Of a stretch of 64,000 bases of DNA, positions 61,383 to 64,000 are shown in pieces (position 1 is the stretch's first letter; each line of letters starts with the position of its first letter). The notes beneath the pieces are model-generated. The model was given only the letters and a program-made list of their open reading frames with translations. It was not told the DNA's origin and did not search any database. The position numbers and the translations under genes are program-made. Source of the DNA: Microbacterium sp. 18062 (lineage in GTDB: Bacteria; Actinomycetota; Actinomycetes; Actinomycetales; Microbacteriaceae); contig NZ_CACSKB010000009.1 in NCBI RefSeq assembly GCF_902706225.1, positions 1 to 64,000 on the forward strand. Reading direction: 5' to 3'.

Positions 61383-62017
61383 CGCGGCGTGCGGGCGATG
61401 CGTCCGGAGGCGACCAGATGCTCAAGATACCGTCGCGCCGTGACCCGCGACATGCCCAGCTCCTCTGCGGCCTCGGATGCCGACAGACCTGCGGAGCGAC
61501 GCACGGCCTCGAGCACCCGCTCGAGCGACTCCCGCGACAGACCCTTGGGCAGCGGCACATGCTGAGGCGGGCGCAGGGCGCCGAGGAGCGCGTCGATCTC
61601 TGCCTGGGTGGCGTCGCCGGCCGCATCGTGCGCCCGCTGGCGGAAGTCGCGGTACTGCTCGAGGCGTTCCCGGAACACCGCGAACGAGAAGGGCTTGACG
61701 AGGTAGTTCGCCACGCCGAGAGCCGCCATCCGGCGCACCGTCTCGGCATCCCGCACGCTCGTCACCGCGATCACGTCGACATCCGCGGCCCGCGAGCGCA
61801 CGTGTCGCAGCACGTCGAGGCCCGACCCGTCGGGCATGGTCAGATCGAGCAGGATCAGGTGGATGGGCTCCGCCGAGCCGTCGCCGACGATCGCGTTCAC
61901 GGCGGCGCGGGCTCCGGTGCACTCGCCGACGACGCGGAAGCCGTCCAGCCGCTCGACGTAGGCGCGGTGCAGCTCGAGGGTGAGCGCCTCGTCGTCGACC
62001 AGCAGAACGTTGATCAT
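61334..62017 (-). CDS. CitB/DcuR-type response regulator
   Basis: A 227-residue regulator. The receiver domain starts MINVLLVDDEALT, with phospho-acceptor Asp in LLDLTMPDGSGLD and Lys in YLVKPF. A linker follows, then an HTH with SASEAAEELGMSRVTARRYLEHLV. It matches the DcuR/CitB/DctR group that pairs with PAS-type dicarboxylate or citrate sensors. ATG 62017 has GGAGGA upstream (62028 to 62023) and overlaps the kinase stop by four bases. It likely controls the divergent dicarboxylate carrier. Confidence 0.92.
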   Translation of the reverse strand: MINVLLVDDEALTLELHRAYVERLDGFRVVGECTGARAAVNAIVGDGSAEPIHLILLDLTMPDGSGLDVLRHVRSRAADVDVIAVTSVRDAETVRRMAALGVANYLVKPFSFAVFRERLEQYRDFRQRAHDAAGDATQAEIDALLGALRPPQHVPLPKGLSRESLERVLEAVRRSAGLSASEAAEELGMSRVTARRYLEHLVASGRIARTPRYGTPGRPESEYRWLD

Positions 62018-63273
62018 GCCGGTCCTCCGGCCGGAAGGACGACCCGCAGCGTGGTCGGTTGCGACCGGTCGATGTCGATCGAGCCGCCGGCGGACTCGAC
62101 GACCGAGCGGACGAGCGCGAGGCCCACGCCGCGCCCTTCTGCGCCGGCGGGCTTCGTCGAGAACCCGCGCTCGAACACGCGCTCGCGGAGCGCCGGAGGG
62201 ACGCCGCGCCCGCTGTCGGACACGACGATCGACAGGTCGCCGCCCGGGGTCGGGGCGAGTTCCACGCGCACCCACCGCGGTTCGCCGCCCGCCGCGGCCG
62301 CGTCGAGGGCGTTGTCGATCAGGTTGCCCATCACCGCGACGCCGTCGACCGGGGTGAGCGGTGAACGGGGCGCATCGGAGGCGACCTCCGCGGACCACGC
62401 GATGCCCTTCTCGGCCGCCTGCGAGGCTTTTCCCAGCAGAAGGGCACCGATGGCGGGGTCGCCGTCACGACCCGAGGCGACCCGGTCGACGAGCGCCTGA
62501 GACTGTCGTGACGTCTCGGTGAGGATGCCGATCGCGTCCTCGGTGCGCCCGAGCTCGATGAGGGTGACGGCCGTGTGCATCCGGTTGCCGTGCTCGTGCG
62601 TCTGCGCTCGGAGGGCCTCGCCCAGGGTGCGCATCGACTCGTGCGACGAGAGGGCGTCGCGGATGCCGCCGGGTGCGAGGTCTCCCGCGACCTTGCGCGT
62701 GCTGCGCCGGGCCAGCACCGCACCGACCACTCCCGCGGCGAGCACCGCGGCGGCGATCGCGAGGACGAACGGCAGCCGGGGGAGGATGCCCGAGGCGATG
62801 CTGCCGAGCGTGACGCCCACGGCCACCCAGCCCACGATCCCGTCGGACGTCTCGATGGGAGCGATCGTGCGCACGGAGGGCCCCAGCGTGCCGGTCGACT
62901 CCTCGGTGAGCGTCTCGGGGTTCGTCGGGACGGTGCCCAGGTAGTGCGCGCCGATCTGTGCGGGGTCGCGATGGGTGACCCGGGTGCCGTCGGTCGTCAT
63001 GATCGTCACGAAGTCGACGCCGGCGTCCTGCATGACGTGCACGGCGTACGGCTGGAGCGCGGCGACGGGGTCGTCGTCACCGAGGGCCTTCGCGATGCCG
63101 GGCTCAGCGGCGATCGTCGATGCGACCGCCCGGGTGAGCTCCTCGGCCTCCTCGCGCTCGGCGCGCTGGGCATCGAGCACGAGCAGCACCGCGAGGATCG
63201 ACCCGAGTGCGAGGACCGCGACCAGCACGATGAGAAAGACCCGTGAGGCGGCGCTCGTGGTGCGCTGTGTCAT
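62014..63273 (-). CDS. CitA/DcuS-type sensor histidine kinase
   Basis: A 419-residue sensor with two membrane helices (residues 12-35 and about 165-190). They flank an outer sensor domain whose DGTRVTHRDPAQIGAHYLG is typical of CitA/DcuS PDC domains. No cytoplasmic PAS domain is obvious. The kinase region has RAQTHEHGNRMHTAVTLIE with the phospho-His, then NLIDNALDAA and DSGRGVP...GRGVGLALVRS for ATP binding. ATG 63273 has AAGGGGA upstream; the longer frame to 63324 is unlikely. The ligand is probably a C4-dicarboxylate or citrate, from context. Confidence 0.92.
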   Translation of the reverse strand: MTQRTTSAASRVFLIVLVAVLALGSILAVLLVLDAQRAEREEAEELTRAVASTIAAEPGIAKALGDDDPVAALQPYAVHVMQDAGVDFVTIMTTDGTRVTHRDPAQIGAHYLGTVPTNPETLTEESTGTLGPSVRTIAPIETSDGIVGWVAVGVTLGSIASGILPRLPFVLAIAAAVLAAGVVGAVLARRSTRKVAGDLAPGGIRDALSSHESMRTLGEALRAQTHEHGNRMHTAVTLIELGRTEDAIGILTETSRQSQALVDRVASGRDGDPAIGALLLGKASQAAEKGIAWSAEVASDAPRSPLTPVDGVAVMGNLIDNALDAAAAGGEPRWVRVELAPTPGGDLSIVVSDSGRGVPPALRERVFERGFSTKPAGAEGRGVGLALVRSVVESAGGSIDIDRSQPTTLRVVLPAGGPA

Positions 63274-63421
63274 GGCGTCCCCTTCTGCCGACCCCGACCG
63301 TCGGCTCGTGACCAATACGACCACAAATCGTGCGGTGATCCGGAGCAGTCCATCGTCTCATCCCAGGGAGCCTCGTGACGGAGCCCCTGCACCGACAACG
63401 ACGTTCTACCTGGAGGCGACG

Positions 63422-64000
63422 ATGACTCTCAGCTCGAAGACCCAGTCCTTCAAACTCCCCGGCTACAACTGGCGGCGGGGCAAGCGCGCATGGGACAGAC
63501 ACACGTGGCTGTACGTGTCCGTCATCCTCGCCGTGGTGCTCGGTGCGGTCGTCGGGCTGGTCTGGCCCGACTTCGCGACGACGCTGGAGCCGCTCGGCAA
63601 GGGGTTCGTGTCGCTCATCAAGATGATGATCGCCCCCATCATCTTCTGCACGATCGTGGTCGGCGTGGGCTCGATCGCGAAGGCGGCCACGGTCGGCAAG
63701 ATCGGCGGTCTCGCGCTCGGCTACTTCATCGTGATGTCGACCTTCGCCCTCGCGATCGGCCTGGTCGTCGGCAACATCATCCACCCCGGCGAGGGGCTCA
63801 ACATGGCGAACTCGTCGTACGACGTGACGTCGGAGCCCAAGACGACGCAGGAGTTCATCCTCGGCATCATCCCGACGACGTTCTTCTCCGCGTTCACCGG
63901 CGAGAGCGTGCTGCAGGTGCTGTTCATCGCCCTCCTGGTCGGCTTCGCGCTGCAGGCCATGGGGGAGAAGGGCGCGCCGGTCATGAGCTTCGTCAAGAAC
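63422..64000 (+). CDS. cation:dicarboxylate symporter, DctA/GltP family (3' end outside window)
   Basis: The first 193 residues of a DAACS-family carrier. The open frame runs to the window end with no stop. It has helices around WLYVSVILAVVLGAVVGLVWP and FVSLIKMMIAPIIFCTIVVGVGSI, the latter with the conserved IKM(M/L)IAPIIF text, and LALGYFIVMSTFALAIGLVVG. GGAGG (63412-63416) precedes ATG 63422. It diverges from the CitA/DcuS-like kinase and regulator genes, the usual arrangement for dicarboxylate-induced dctA. The 148 bases between hold the two promoters, but I could not fix their boxes. Confidence 0.92.
   Translation, partial: MTLSSKTQSFKLPGYNWRRGKRAWDRHTWLYVSVILAVVLGAVVGLVWPDFATTLEPLGKGFVSLIKMMIAPIIFCTIVVGVGSIAKAATVGKIGGLALGYFIVMSTFALAIGLVVGNIIHPGEGLNMANSSYDVTSEPKTTQEFILGIIPTTFFSAFTGESVLQVLFIALLVGFALQAMGEKGAPVMSFVKN

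Overview
The window is high-GC DNA (about 70% by impression). It suggests an actinobacterium of the Microbacteriaceae, most likely Microbacterium or a close relative. The reasons are the G/C-ending codons, frequent GTG starts, operons stitched by ATGA/GTGA overlaps, actinobacterial families such as the CE1758/CE1759 flavin-enzyme pair, EfeUOB with a DtxR-type iron box, a CsoR-type copper box and a group III phosphofructokinase. This placement is inference from gene content only. No rRNA, tRNA, CRISPR array, phage or insertion sequence was seen, and no gene-free stretch exceeds 300 bases.

Layout. 1-3000: infB (5' end outside the window) and rbfA. 3200-10540: a peptide-uptake operon (Asp/Glu racemase, two permeases, a double ATPase, a binding protein with a 3' frameshift, an M19 dipeptidase) behind a doubled GntR-like operator. 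10600-14290: mutY diverging from truB, two small membrane proteins, ribF. 14360-21870: glycerophosphodiesterase, CsoR-box copper ATPase, lipoprotein, SNF2 helicase, pfkA. 21895-23019: a solitary AbiEi/DUF559-like gene bracketed by two structured palindromes of identical design, the right one supplying the end of the neighbouring S9 peptidase gene. 25215-34427: a glycoside or sugar locus with a ROK regulator and GMC oxidoreductase on one strand, and an ABC importer, two TIM-barrel isomerases and a Gfo/Idh dehydrogenase on the other.

34447-46850 holds a membrane-anchored sulfite-oxidase-fold protein, a phosphate transporter, a metallophosphoesterase, aspA, a FAH hydrolase, a PrsW protease, a deaminase plus flavin monooxygenase pair, an FKBP isomerase and a YceI protein. 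46930-50152: MFS transporter, YggU, rpsO and a 2-oxoglutarate oxygenase. 50268-53862: efeUOB iron uptake. 53871-57893: acyltransferase, CE1758/CE1759 pair, fructosamine kinase. 57907-61382: CPBP protease, a histidine-kinase/response-regulator deletion chimera, a glycosyltransferase. 61334-64000: a CitA/DcuS-like two-component system diverging from a dctA-type carrier cut by the window end.

Two genome-wide habits stand out. Many genes have a TANNNT -10 box only 6-9 bases before the start codon, which implies leaderless mRNAs. The hexamer GGATGC/GCATCC is clearly over-represented. The most unusual local structure is the palindrome-flanked AbiEi/DUF559 unit. The best metabolic candidate is the GMC/ABC/TIM-barrel/Gfo-Idh locus, which looks like a 3-keto-glycoside pathway.
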